DNA from: JAVBSX01 sp964576215
GTDB taxonomy: Bacteria; Planctomycetota; Planctomycetia; Pirellulales; Thermoguttaceae
Direction of reading: 5' to 3'
Length of the DNA: 17,920 bases
Assembly (NCBI GenBank): GCA_964576215.1
Contig: CAZNVM010000140.1
Coordinates: forward strand, 1-17,920
Part shown: positions 1 to 9,400 of the stretch, piece by piece
Layout of the letters: every line of letters starts with the position of its first letter
Position numbering within the stretch: the first letter of the stretch is position 1
Position numbers and translations under genes: made by a program
The notes under the pieces: generated by a model
The model's database searches: none
The model's input: the letters and a program-made list of their open reading frames with translations, nothing else
What the model was told of the DNA's origin: nothing

Positions 1-7
1 CGGAAGA

Positions 8-110
8 CACGGAAAAACACGGAATTCGAGTAAAACAATGAAAAAACACCTTCAAAAATATTTTTTGTTCCTTTTTTAATTTTTTTCCGTGAAATTCCGT
101 GTTTTCCGTG
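8..110. repeat. Imperfect inverted repeat of CACGGAA units
   Basis: Positions 8-27 and 91-110 are reverse complements except for one-base length differences in the A/T runs. Each arm has two copies of a CACGGAA-type unit. The A/T-rich spacer between them contains long T runs. The element lies about 320 bp beyond the end of the GH-like gene, so it is not an obvious terminator for it. I see no gene here. It looks like a dispersed intergenic repeat, but only one copy is in the window. Confidence 0.6.
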
Positions 111-194
111 GCTGCAATCATCGGTTGTTTACAGTTTGAGAAGAATTAAAATACCAGTTACAATTCGGTGGAATTTTCGAGAGGACTTGCAATA

Positions 195-305
195 GCGCGC
201 CCTTAGTAGCCAAGGGTAATCCACGATACTGCGCCCTTATTTTCCAATCGGTATGGAAATAAGGGCGCAGTATTGATGGTGCCACCGGTGCTACTAAGGG
301 CGCGC
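195..305. repeat. Nested foldback element with two concentric inverted repeats
   Basis: The outer arms 195-210 and 290-305 are a perfect 16-bp inverted repeat (GCGCGCCCTTAGTAGC and its complement). Inside them, 226-242 and 257-273 form a second perfect 17-bp inverted repeat (ATACTGCGCCCTTATTT and its complement), extendable by CC/GG with one bulged T. The outer and inner arms share the core GCGCCCTTA, so the element may have grown by duplication of one palindrome. As RNA or single-stranded DNA it would fold into one long interrupted hairpin of 111 nt. A 66-codon open frame on the minus strand spans it, but the inverted-repeat structure explains that frame better than a protein does. Confidence 0.8.
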
Positions 306-425
306 ACGAACGGAACATTCCACTGAACCGTTTGAAAACACTCGTCCCGCAAGCACATTTTTGGACATCTTATTTTTTGACAGTTTCTTAGATAGCGGCA
401 GGTCGGCTATCGCCGACGTGAGAGC
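306..425. other. Gene-free 3' flank of the GH-like gene with a small hairpin
   Basis: Just downstream of the TGA of the minus-strand GH-like gene, 402-407 (GTCGGC) and 412-417 (GCCGAC) form a 6-bp stem with a 4-nt loop. An alternative pairing uses GATAGC at 391-396 with GCTATC at 406-411. In the gene's sense orientation no U-run follows the stem, so it is not a classical intrinsic terminator. It could still act as an mRNA 3' end barrier. Nothing else is recognisable here. Confidence 0.4.
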
Positions 426-3400
426 TCATTTCGTTCCTACGCAAGAGTTTTTGAGCGTTCGCGTGCCGCCGATTTCCTTGGCTTCAATCGTGAACATTCT
501 CCCAAGAAGTTGTCTGCCGTTCGGGTAAACGTAAGCGAGATCGTACCGTCCGAACCCGTGATCGCGTATCTGCTTTCGCTCCGGTTGACGCCCCTTGACC
601 ACCGCCGTACAACGAAACGACACGAGTTTTTCCGTGTCGTTAATGAGTGCGATGCGAACAGTCAATTCGTCGGTTCGCGGATTGTAGGCCGTCGTCGCTG
701 GTTCCAAATACACGTCTCCCGCTCCAACGCGGATCGTTTCATACACGGCAAATTCCGACGCACCGTCCGGCGCACCGAGCAACTTGAACGCCACTTGGAA
801 CGGCTGCGGACCGCTTTGCGCTTGCGGCGTCAAAATCGTCGAAAACGGTACGTGAACCGATTCGTTTTCCGCCAGGTTCAGCGAAACGCTTTGCGGCTCG
901 ATTTTCCAGCCGGACGGTCCGATCAAACTCATGGTACCGCCAATGCCGCCGTCGGTGATGTTTTCAAACGTGACGCCGTTCGGAATTTTTGGGCCAAACT
1001 GACTTGGTATCACCGTTTTATCCAACGTGAACTGTTGCCGGAACCGCGTTACGGTCCCATTGACGCCGGTAATGAACGTCGGGATCGGGCCGACCGGGAT
1101 GATTTGCATACGCCCTTCCCGAAGCGGTCTGCTTCGCTTCCCCCAAAGATCGACCCGTTCGCAGTTCGTTCCGAGATAAAGGATTTCGTCGATCGGTTTT
1201 TCCCGTGACGCCGCGTCGTTCCAAACCACCATGACCCCTTCGTTCGTCCCGTTCGCCTCGAAAATCAGGTTTTCGCTTCCATTTGGGAGGTTAATGCTTC
1301 CGACGCATTTTCGTCCGGACAACATCAGTGCGGTCGTTCTCCAGGGAAGGTACAACTCTCCCGGCGTTCCGTCGGTGTTGAGCAAGCCGGTTTTATCGTC
1401 CTGCGGCTCTGGAATGAAGATCGTTTTGGCATCGTTGATTTTGCCGGTAATCATGCGCCGAACCAAATCGTTAATCCGGTCCTCCAGGGGATAAAACGTC
1501 CTGGAGATCGGGCGTAACACCACGAATCGGTCGCAATTGGAATCGCCGCTTGCTTGCAGGTACTCTTCCAGTTCGGGAAACGTGAGCGGTTCGTCGCTGG
1601 AAAGCGAAAGAAACTCCCGACCGTTTTTGACAATCCGGAACGCACCCTCGGAATTTGCACGGGCTTCGTCAATCGCCGCTTGTCGATTCACGTCGAACGA
1701 TTCGGGAATATTGTTGTTCCAATCCCAACCGAATCCAAGGGACGCTCCAATGGCGGTCGTGTTGATTGCGCTGCGAATTTCCTCCAGTTGCGGAATCAGG
1801 GAATCGATTTCCGTGATACTACGGTCTTCGTCCGTGCCAAGTTGCCAATACCGAATCAGGTTGAGCCGGAGCAACGTCGGTTCGAGCGACGGAAACCACG
1901 CTTGCGGCGCAAGGCTAAAAATCCCCGCCGCATCGTTCCGGCCGGAGGTGATTTTGTCCAAAACGCTCTGCGGCGGTTCTGAAAGGAGGCCAACGAGCGT
2001 CAAGTTCTGCATTCGGGTCAACCATTCGCAAAGGTCCGCCGCTTTGTCCCAGTCCTGCTGCGACGTGTTCGAGTCGAACCAGATCGGAAACTTGAGCCAG
2101 GAGAGGCCCGACTGCGAAAGAAGGTGCCGCTTGTCCCGAATTTCATCAAGCGACCAGCCGGGGAGCGTCCAGCCGAAATCTCCGCCGGGAAGAGGCCGTC
2201 CGGCGCGAAGCACGACAAGTGAAGTCGTGTTGGAACGCGATTTAGGGTCCAGGCCGCTTGTGGAAACCCGAATCCGATAGAAGCCGGGTTCGCCGATAGG
2301 GAGCGTCCAGTTTCCCCGCCCTTGAAAAATCGGCTTTTCTCCGGTTTGGCTCAGCACAAACGTATTGTCCGGGCCGTCGTCGTACCGTATGTCGAACGAC
2401 GTTTGTTCCAAAATCCGTCCAAACGGGTCTTCCAGAAAAATGGACAATTTTTCCTGAAGCGAAGGAAGGCCGGTAATGCGGCAACGGACCTCGATTGGTT
2501 CCGGTCGATCCTTGTCCTCGATGAAAATGTGATCCTTGTTCGGCAATGTAAGAAACACGGTCGGGCTTTCCTTGAGTTCGACCCCCGCAATCAAAACGGT
2601 TCCCGAAAGGTCTTGCCTTTTGCCGACCGAAAGAAGAAAACTGAGTTGAACCTGCTTAATCTCAGGTGATTCTGCGGCGATTGGTCCAAGCTCGACCTCG
2701 TACCACCCTCTGCTGTTTTTCGGGACCGGCGGCGACGTTTCCGTGTAAATCGGCTTGCCGACTGCGTCAAAATAGGTCAGACCGACAGTGAAATTGTTGT
2801 GGACGAGTCCTTCAGTCCGTACGTAACACTTGACGGTATAGCTTAACCCGGAGAGAGCGGGAATCATCGGAGTTCGCAGGAGCACGTTTCCACCGGCAAC
2901 GTCGATTTTCATTGCCCGCAAATTGACCGGTGTTTCGTTAAGGACGATTTCCGTTGTTACGTATTCGGGAAACCCGATTCCCGGTTTTCGAGTCCAACCG
3001 TCAGGCCAACCGTCTTGGTTGGGATCGGTTCGCTGGTCGAAAAAGTAGCGATACACGACTCCGTCGGGAGCACCACGGGGAACAAGCCCGACGGTTGCCT
3101 GCGGATCGTCTTCCGTTCGCGGCTTGGGCAACTGGGAATACTCGTCGGTCTGCTGCCAAAGTTTCCCCACTTCTTCCGCAAGGGAAGTCGTTTTGCCCGG
3201 AGTCGGAAGCTCCAACCCCGGCGGCACCGGACGCCGTGAATGCGCCGTCTGGGCGAAAACAGCAAGGGGTAAAAGAAAAAATACAAAAAGCAAAATGGGA
3301 AATGAGAAACCGGAGCCGCAATCGTAAGATTGCGTGTTTTCCTTTTTCGCAATGGACGAAGTCCGTTCCCGCTTCGCCGTCGCTTTGTCCTCTTTGATGT

Positions 3401-3476
3401 TTCCCATGATTCTTTGATCGTTTGCCGCGTCACGGTGCAACGCGATTGATGGGGCCTCACACGTTCGGCAATTCAT
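426..3476 (-). CDS. Large secreted glycoside-hydrolase-like protein (possible GH-A TIM barrel)
   Basis: This is a 1016-residue protein with a hydrophobic signal-peptide core at about residues 57-76 (ILLFVFFLLPLAVFAQ), so it is probably exported. Residues about 140-305 look like a carbohydrate-binding beta-sandwich. Residues about 430-720 have the feel of a clan GH-A barrel, with RYWQLGTDE at 542-550 resembling the WxxGNE acid/base motif; Asp549 sits where Glu is usual. Residues about 725-800 resemble the beta-domain that often follows such barrels, and 835-905 a NEW3-like Ig domain. This is inference from pattern, not a firm family assignment. The start is uncertain: ATG at 3476 has a closely spaced AAGGGA and overlaps the upstream oxidoreductase gene by 20 bp, suggesting translational coupling; ATG at 3407 (Met24) is the only other in-frame start before the signal peptide and has no visible Shine-Dalgarno. 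The 5' coding part contains repeat-like DNA (3295-3334). The substrate is unknown. Confidence 0.8.
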   Translation of the reverse strand: MNCRTCEAPSIALHRDAANDQRIMGNIKEDKATAKRERTSSIAKKENTQSYDCGSGFSFPILLFVFFLLPLAVFAQTAHSRRPVPPGLELPTPGKTTSLAEEVGKLWQQTDEYSQLPKPRTEDDPQATVGLVPRGAPDGVVYRYFFDQRTDPNQDGWPDGWTRKPGIGFPEYVTTEIVLNETPVNLRAMKIDVAGGNVLLRTPMIPALSGLSYTVKCYVRTEGLVHNNFTVGLTYFDAVGKPIYTETSPPVPKNSRGWYEVELGPIAAESPEIKQVQLSFLLSVGKRQDLSGTVLIAGVELKESPTVFLTLPNKDHIFIEDKDRPEPIEVRCRITGLPSLQEKLSIFLEDPFGRILEQTSFDIRYDDGPDNTFVLSQTGEKPIFQGRGNWTLPIGEPGFYRIRVSTSGLDPKSRSNTTSLVVLRAGRPLPGGDFGWTLPGWSLDEIRDKRHLLSQSGLSWLKFPIWFDSNTSQQDWDKAADLCEWLTRMQNLTLVGLLSEPPQSVLDKITSGRNDAAGIFSLAPQAWFPSLEPTLLRLNLIRYWQLGTDEDRSITEIDSLIPQLEEIRSAINTTAIGASLGFGWDWNNNIPESFDVNRQAAIDEARANSEGAFRIVKNGREFLSLSSDEPLTFPELEEYLQASGDSNCDRFVVLRPISRTFYPLEDRINDLVRRMITGKINDAKTIFIPEPQDDKTGLLNTDGTPGELYLPWRTTALMLSGRKCVGSINLPNGSENLIFEANGTNEGVMVVWNDAASREKPIDEILYLGTNCERVDLWGKRSRPLREGRMQIIPVGPIPTFITGVNGTVTRFRQQFTLDKTVIPSQFGPKIPNGVTFENITDGGIGGTMSLIGPSGWKIEPQSVSLNLAENESVHVPFSTILTPQAQSGPQPFQVAFKLLGAPDGASEFAVYETIRVGAGDVYLEPATTAYNPRTDELTVRIALINDTEKLVSFRCTAVVKGRQPERKQIRDHGFGRYDLAYVYPNGRQLLGRMFTIEAKEIGGTRTLKNSCVGTK
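3295..3334. repeat. Heptamer pair and palindrome inside the 5' coding region
   Basis: Positions 3295-3308 read ATGGGAA ATGAGAA, two in-phase copies of the 7-bp repeat that forms arrays between genes elsewhere in this window. Nine bases further, CGCAATC (3317-3323) and GATTGCG (3328-3334) form a 7-bp stem with a GTAA loop. Both lie inside the GH-like gene, at and just before the part encoding the hydrophobic core of its signal peptide. This suggests that repeat-type DNA has been incorporated into the gene's 5' end. Confidence 0.55.
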
Positions 3477-4779
3477 GTCCCTTGCGGGCTTCGCGTTTCA
3501 TGGACGGGTGATTGTTGGCTTGCTCGTTGTCGAATTTTTCCGTCTTGGAGTCAAATTTGAGTTTGCCTTTCACCTCGCGGCAGATGACGCCGAAGTTGCA
3601 CAGCATCGTGTGGTAATGGGCGATTGCCGCCGAGGTTCGGGGCGTTTCCCGTAATTTGATGCAATCGATCCAGTTTTTCACATGGTCCAGTTCGTCCCGC
3701 CGAATGTCCGGTGGAGCGGCGTCGGCAATCTCCTTCGGATTCGTACGAAAATGTCCCCGGGTAATTTCCGCTCTCCCTTTATCGCCGTAAAGAAATCCGC
3801 CGAACGCATTGTTGCTTTCTCCTTCTTCACGGATGACGATTTGCGTTCCGTCGGCGTAAGTCATTTTGAACGGGCTGCGGTTTTTCGGGTGATCCGGCTG
3901 CGACGCTTCAATTTCAACCGGCAGCTCCTTGTCCTTGTTGATCGCCCATTGAACTTGGTCGAACGCATGGGTTCCGAACCCGGTCATTCCCCAAGTGGTG
4001 CCGCCGCCGTCGTAATCGCGGAACTGTCCCCAGCCTTCGGTGCTTCCAAGGAGCATTTTTTGGAACGGGTAGAGCGGAGCCGGCCCACACCAGGCGTCCC
4101 AATCGAGGTCGGCGGGACACTCTTCTGCAACCTCAAGCGGTTTGTAATCGACCGGCGAAAGAAAATTCGTCATTTCCACTCGGGAAATTTTTCCAATCGC
4201 TCCGTTATGAAGCTGCTCGACGGCCCATTGATTGAGCGGAATCGAACGGGCTTGGGCACCGCATTGATAGACCCGCTTGTACTTTTGAACGGCGTCAACA
4301 ATCGCACGGCCCTGCTCGGCGGTGAGGGCGAACGGTTTTTCGCCGTACACATCGAATCCGGCGGCCAGGGCGAACAGCGTAATTCTTGCCCGAACATGGG
4401 TCGGAGTCGTAATGAAAACACCGTCCAGTTTTTCCTTGTCGAACATGTCGAGATAATGCTTGTACCGCACCGCTTTTACCGCGTCGGGATCAAGCGTTTT
4501 GTACCCGGCGTAGGTGCGGTACTCGCTCGGATTGCCGTCAATGGTCAGGCCAATCTGCGAATCCTGCACATCGCAAATCGCCTGGAGCCGCATCAATTTC
4601 GGCCAGTTCATAATTTCCCGAATACGGTAACCGGCTCCAACGACACCGACCACCACTTTTTCGTTGGCACCCGGATTGCCGTCTTGGGCAAGCACGTTGC
4701 GGGGAATCAGGTAAGGAATCGCAACGGATGCGGTTGTGATTTTCAAAAAATGACGTCGAGTCGTGGAATAGTTGGGCAT
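3457..4779 (-). CDS. Tat-exported Gfo/Idh/MocA-family oxidoreductase
   Basis: This 440-residue protein is a predicted NAD(P)-dependent oxidoreductase of the Gfo/Idh/MocA family, whose known members oxidise or reduce sugars, inositols or their derivatives. The N-terminus TTRRHFLK (6-13) followed by a hydrophobic stretch ending near LAQ (30-32) is a twin-arginine signal, so export of the folded, cofactor-loaded enzyme is likely. A Rossmann nucleotide-binding loop VVGAGYR lies at 46-52, the family EKP motif at 147-149, and GFGTHAFDQ at 267-275 carries the conserved His region of the C-terminal domain. Length is normal for the family. The start ATG at 4779 is preceded by AAAGAGAA, a fair ribosome-binding sequence. 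The gene lies downstream of two other exported-protein genes and its last 20 bp overlap the possible start of the GH-like gene. The substrate cannot be deduced. Confidence 0.93.
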   Translation of the reverse strand: MPNYSTTRRHFLKITTASVAIPYLIPRNVLAQDGNPGANEKVVVGVVGAGYRIREIMNWPKLMRLQAICDVQDSQIGLTIDGNPSEYRTYAGYKTLDPDAVKAVRYKHYLDMFDKEKLDGVFITTPTHVRARITLFALAAGFDVYGEKPFALTAEQGRAIVDAVQKYKRVYQCGAQARSIPLNQWAVEQLHNGAIGKISRVEMTNFLSPVDYKPLEVAEECPADLDWDAWCGPAPLYPFQKMLLGSTEGWGQFRDYDGGGTTWGMTGFGTHAFDQVQWAINKDKELPVEIEASQPDHPKNRSPFKMTYADGTQIVIREEGESNNAFGGFLYGDKGRAEITRGHFRTNPKEIADAAPPDIRRDELDHVKNWIDCIKLRETPRTSAAIAHYHTMLCNFGVICREVKGKLKFDSKTEKFDNEQANNHPSMKREARKGHELPNV

Positions 4780-4851
4780 GGTAAGTTCTCTTTGTTACTC
4801 ACTCAAGGTGTAAACGGATTGGTTTTGAGGCCGGAAAAAGTGTTGAAATTT

Positions 4852-4935
4852 AAGGGCATCGGGAATCGGGAATCGGGAATTGGAGGAAGTTTTTCACTTA
4901 TCATCTATTCCCGATGCCCGATTCCCGATGCCCTT
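4852..4935. repeat. Inverted pair of GGGAATC heptamer repeats
   Basis: Positions 4852-4880 contain four 7-bp units (GGGCATC, GGGAATC, GGGAATC, GGGAAT). Positions 4907-4935 are the reverse complement with a single mismatch over 29 bp. The 26-bp spacer is A/T-rich. The pair sits in the 195-bp gap between the secreted-protein gene ending at 4975 and the oxidoreductase gene starting at 4779, both on the minus strand. A read-through transcript would fold here into a near-perfect 29-bp hairpin that could attenuate transcription or protect the upstream message. No U-run follows it in the transcript sense. Confidence 0.85.
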
Positions 4936-4974
4936 GACTGTTTTGAGTACCCATTTGTTTGTGGTCTGAGTTCC

Positions 4975-6423
4975 TTACTTCAATCCAATTCGTTTCACTT
5001 TGGCCGAACCGGGGGTACTGAACGTAAGCGAAACGTTTTTGATTGCGGCGTGATTTTTGACCACATCGCCGAGCGGTACTCGATAAACGCGGTTGACACC
5101 ATCGCCGCGAACGGTCAATTCGGTCGTTTGCGGTGGAGCGGTTGGAAAAATTCCCGCCTTTTCACGGCGTTGGGCTTCGACATTTTGTGCCCCTTCGCTC
5201 CAGCCGAGCCAGTCGGTCATGTCGGACGGTCCGAACGGTTGTACAACCACCGTAACCGTTGCCTCTTTGCCGTCCGCTGAATCAAATGCGGCCTCAATTT
5301 CAAGCGTCAAGGCGTCCTGAATCGGTAAAAACGTGTCGGGGCCAACCAGCTTTCCACCAGCGGGGTATTCGATTTCAAGTGCCCCGGTAATCGGCCAGCC
5401 TTTATCTTTGGCTCCGGCCCCGTAAAACCAGCCGCTACGACTATCGGTAAACGACCAGGACGGCAAACCCCGCTCCGCTTCCCGACGCTTCGCATAACCG
5501 CGAATATCGTCAATCGTTCCCAACACGAACGCCGTTTCGTAACCCCAAGTGATGTTGTGGTCGAGTATCTGTCGGGTCAGCGGTGCGATGTAGCCCGTCT
5601 GTCCCGACTTGACACCACCGTGTCCCTTACCGGCATCGCCGCCGTGAAAACCGGTCGTCATGGCAATCGCGTCGGCTTGGTAAACGCCGATCCCCATGCC
5701 GTTGTCGTCCATGAGTGCCGCCCAGCGTTCCGGCGTCTTGAAGTTGCACCACGGCCAGCCTTTGCCGTCGTTTTTGTCAACGATGATCGTTACCGGTTCA
5801 TTTTGGAACGGCTTGTCGCCGAGATAGCTGACCAGCTTGTACCACGCCCCGTTCGTGTAAAGAGCCGGCATTTCCTGGCTGCACGCATCGTATTGCGTCT
5901 TGTCCGGGCGATTGACGAAGATCGTCGCGTTGAGTGTCAACACGTTTCCGTTGAGCGTGTAAAGACTTTCGAACTCGCAATCGCCGGAGACCCCTTTGGA
6001 GTGTGGCCATTGCATCGGGATGCAACGTACCCGCATTGCGTTGTTTCCTTCGTAAGCGAACTGCGTCACTTTCGAGCGGTTGCCGCCGCAGTCGCCCGAC
6101 TGAATCGGATTCCAACCCAGTCCGGCCCAGCGCGGCGACGGTTGTTCACCGTTCGGACCGACAAACGGTCGGGGACCGCTGTAAAACGAAAGCTGGATTT
6201 GCCGTCCCCAGTCGGCACTGTTGATCATGTTTTCGCCGCCGTTCTCACGGTCCGTAAGAAACGTAACCGCTCCGCCGATGCTCAGGTCGATCCCGACTTT
6301 CAGACGGTCGTTTTCAAGGTAGCGCATCGGTTCGTTGCCGTAATCGAAAACCGGCGTCTCTCCTGAAACAGGAGCGGCGAGCATTACGGCAACACAGGCG
6401 ATGAGGAAAAACACGTATTTCAT
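4975..6423 (-). CDS. Secreted protein, possibly galactose-mutarotase-like fold
   Basis: This 482-residue protein has a clear signal peptide (MKYVFFLIACVAVMLAAPVSG). The mature N-terminal part has ENDRLKVGIDLSIGGAVTFL at about residues 36-55, a beta-rich opening resembling galactose-mutarotase/aldose-epimerase-like domains. It is Trp-, Tyr- and Gly-rich throughout (for example WGYETAFVLG), as in carbohydrate-active proteins. The last ~150 residues look like a second beta-sandwich. I do not recognise a named family, so the carbohydrate role is inference. The longest frame begins at a GTG at 6432, but ATG at 6423 is preferred: an AAGG sequence lies 9 nt upstream of it and would overlap the GTG. 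The gene is 67 bp downstream of the FG-GAP/dockerin gene and on the same strand, so the two are probably cotranscribed. Confidence 0.85.
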   Translation of the reverse strand: MKYVFFLIACVAVMLAAPVSGETPVFDYGNEPMRYLENDRLKVGIDLSIGGAVTFLTDRENGGENMINSADWGRQIQLSFYSGPRPFVGPNGEQPSPRWAGLGWNPIQSGDCGGNRSKVTQFAYEGNNAMRVRCIPMQWPHSKGVSGDCEFESLYTLNGNVLTLNATIFVNRPDKTQYDACSQEMPALYTNGAWYKLVSYLGDKPFQNEPVTIIVDKNDGKGWPWCNFKTPERWAALMDDNGMGIGVYQADAIAMTTGFHGGDAGKGHGGVKSGQTGYIAPLTRQILDHNITWGYETAFVLGTIDDIRGYAKRREAERGLPSWSFTDSRSGWFYGAGAKDKGWPITGALEIEYPAGGKLVGPDTFLPIQDALTLEIEAAFDSADGKEATVTVVVQPFGPSDMTDWLGWSEGAQNVEAQRREKAGIFPTAPPQTTELTVRGDGVNRVYRVPLGDVVKNHAAIKNVSLTFSTPGSAKVKRIGLK

Positions 6424-6490
6424 GGTTGTCACCCTTTGCGATTCGAGTTTACTCCGATGCCGTCATTTCGCGGCGTTCCATTCTCTGCCT

Positions 6491-9400
6491 TCACAAAACC
6501 AGTTCCGTCAGAATCTGATCGCTCAGCCGCAGGGAACCAAACGGGTGGTCGGTGAATTGGGAGACTTCTTCGAGCGTCAAAGCGTCGTATTCGTCCTGGA
6601 AAAGTTCGCCGAAGATTTGATCCAGCGTCTCGATTCGCTTTCGTTCGTGATTGAAAATCGATTCGGTTCGGGCAACGTATCCGAGCGTATCCAGTTCGGA
6701 AACGGAAAGCGAAGCCGCCGCAAACTCAAAACCGGGTGCGGCGGAGGGAGCGAAATCAAAAGACTTCACGTCAACCTGTTCGCTTTCGGCGGTGATGATG
6801 TCAGCGGTTGTACAGGAATAGACGTTATCGACGGAGACCAAAAGACCAGCAAGCGGCGTTACGACTTCCCCGTTTCGAGCAAGCGATTCCGAAAATTCGT
6901 TTTCCTGAGCGGCAACGACTTCCACCGGAGCGGAGGCCGCCACGGGAGCGGGAGATGGAACGTCCACCGAGGTTAGTTGCGGCCAGGCAGTGGGAAAATT
7001 ACCTGGGAAAAGGGAATGAAGGAAAACATCGCCCCTCTTTTTCAACCAGGCTCGGGCAAAATTGGTAAAGTCCTGAACATCCACTGTTCCGTTGTGATTG
7101 AAGTCCCACTTTGCAATGACGGAATTAGGCCCTTCGACCGTTTTACCCCACGATTGTACCGGGTTGGCAAATGCAGAAAAGTCGCTGGCATTGATGACAC
7201 CGTCATCATTCAGGTCGTAGATGACGGGATAAACCGGCATCATTTGACCATCTTTCAAATTCACGAGATTTTTCGCGTTGATTTGCGGAGTACCGGAATC
7301 GAAAAGAAATCCGCTGGAAACCGGCGTGGCGTAACCCGTATTGGAAATCCGAATACCGACATTTTCGATTGACCCTTGGGCTGTACTGACTGCCGGGCTG
7401 ACAAAAACGCGGAAAAGAAGGACGTACTGGTTGATTTTACCGAGTCCGAGCGAGGAAGTTCCTGAAACGAAAATCTTTCCCGCGTTTGCGTCCACTTTCG
7501 TTTTTGAGGCATTCAGCGTAAAGTTGTCGGTTGATTTGATGTCTGTCGTCACGGCGGAGAATAACGACGTGTTGTAACTGATCGTGCAGTCAAACGAGGA
7601 AATCCCCTCCGACATCGAACCGGACGAACCCCAAACTTCCACGTAATAATACCCCCATTCGTGGAGCCAGGTCAAACGCGGGTCGTTTGTGGTGGCACTT
7701 CCGGCGGGAATCGTACTGTATTGACCATTATTCAGGGTTAACGGAGTCCCTCTCCATTCCCGGAACACGATTTCCATGGAACCCGGCGACATTTCGGACG
7801 GTGTCGTATTTTCGAAACGGTAAATTTTGTTGCCGCTGACGAGCACGACTCCCGGCGTTTTGGCAGCGTAACCTTCCGAGTTTTTATGGCCGATCTTGAG
7901 ACCGGTGCTTATGGCGAAAACGGCCCTGTTATTCAAGGAGCCATCGAGAACCAAATTTGTGCCGACCCAGTTTCGATCCGAAGAGAATTGCCCCGCCTGG
8001 GCTCCCTTGTTTTGGAAAATCATGGCTTGATTGGTGCCAGTTACCCCAACGAGCAGATCAATGCGTCCGTCGAGATCGAAATCCTCGAAGATCATCTGGT
8101 AATTCCGAACCGCCTGCTTGAGATTCAAATTGTCGAGCCGCACCGTCGCCGCGTTGGAAACAAAAGCCCCTGCTGCCGTCTGCGTGAAGAAAAGGACTGC
8201 GCCCTTGTTGTCATTGTCGCCGGCATTGAGCACCGCAAAATCCAATCGTCCATCGCCGTTGATGTCGGCGACTGCGACGAAACAGGAGCGGGAGGTGGAG
8301 CTTCCGACGGTAACCGTTGTTCCGTTCAAGTCAAACGTACCGTCCTTTTTATTTTTCAAGACTGTCACAATGCCATTATCCGAACTAACGGCGGCGATGT
8401 CGTCGTATCCGTCGTTATCAAAATCTCCGGCAGCGATATGAGCGACGGCAGCCGGTAATACTGTGTTCTTGGAGACGATTTGCGAACCGCTGAAAGAGAG
8501 CACGAGAATCTCCATGCCGGATGCGTGCAAAACGGCAAGATCGGTCTTGGGATACTGTACACCCGCAACCTTGCGTGTGATGAAATTTCCGGCAACGAGC
8601 ACGGACAAGCTGCGTGCTTCGGAAATGGCGGTAAACTTCGAGAAAAGACGACTGTCGCCCGGGGCTAAACCTGTGTAAAGGGTGAGCGTTGTTCCGGCAT
8701 CCCCTTGGGCGACCACGAAATCGAGGTACCCGTCACCGTTGAAGTCGCCGAAAACCGCGCTGGTTGCTTTTGCCGTAAAGGACAATAAAACCCGTCCCGT
8801 ACCATAATTCGGATTGGAAGGATTGCCCGGCAGGAACATGACATGCTTTTCGCCGATGGCAACGACATCTTGGTATCCATCGCCGTCGAAGTCGCCAGTT
8901 GCAACCGCCAGATAATTGGCGAAGGAATCCACCTTCGACTGCGCGGTAAATTGGCCCGTGCTGGAACCGATGAGGAATTGATACGAAGTGCCGTCGCTGA
9001 TGAGAATATCGGGATAGCTGTCATTATTGAAGTTGCCAATCGCACAATAACGCGGTTCAATATCAACGTCAACCGTCGCGTTGCTCATCTGAATGTTGGC
9101 AGTTCCCGACGAGAGTGCGGTGATGGAGGAAACCCGAACCGCATACGTCGAAACACCGCTGTTGTTGATGTAATGAATCCCCGTGATAATTTCGTCGCCG
9201 GGGCTTGAGTTGACATCGGCGATTTTCGTCAAAAGCGGTGTTGCCGGAGGAAAATCCCATTTTCCGGCGGCGGTCGTCGTGATCACACTGGTCACCGTGG
9301 AGTTATAAAAAGAAAGCGTCTGGGTGCTTTTTCCGCTTTCACTGGAAACCGTTTCCGTTTGGCAGAGCAAATGCGGGGTGGTCGCCGTCGTGGAGGTAAA

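Noticed and set aside
118..318. Minus-strand 66-codon frame
   Set aside because: It is made almost entirely of the nested foldback repeat and has no ribosome-binding site or recognisable domain.
3682..5280. Plus-strand frame of 532 codons
   Set aside because: It runs antisense across two well-supported genes and the hairpin between them, has no family features, and arises from their codon bias.
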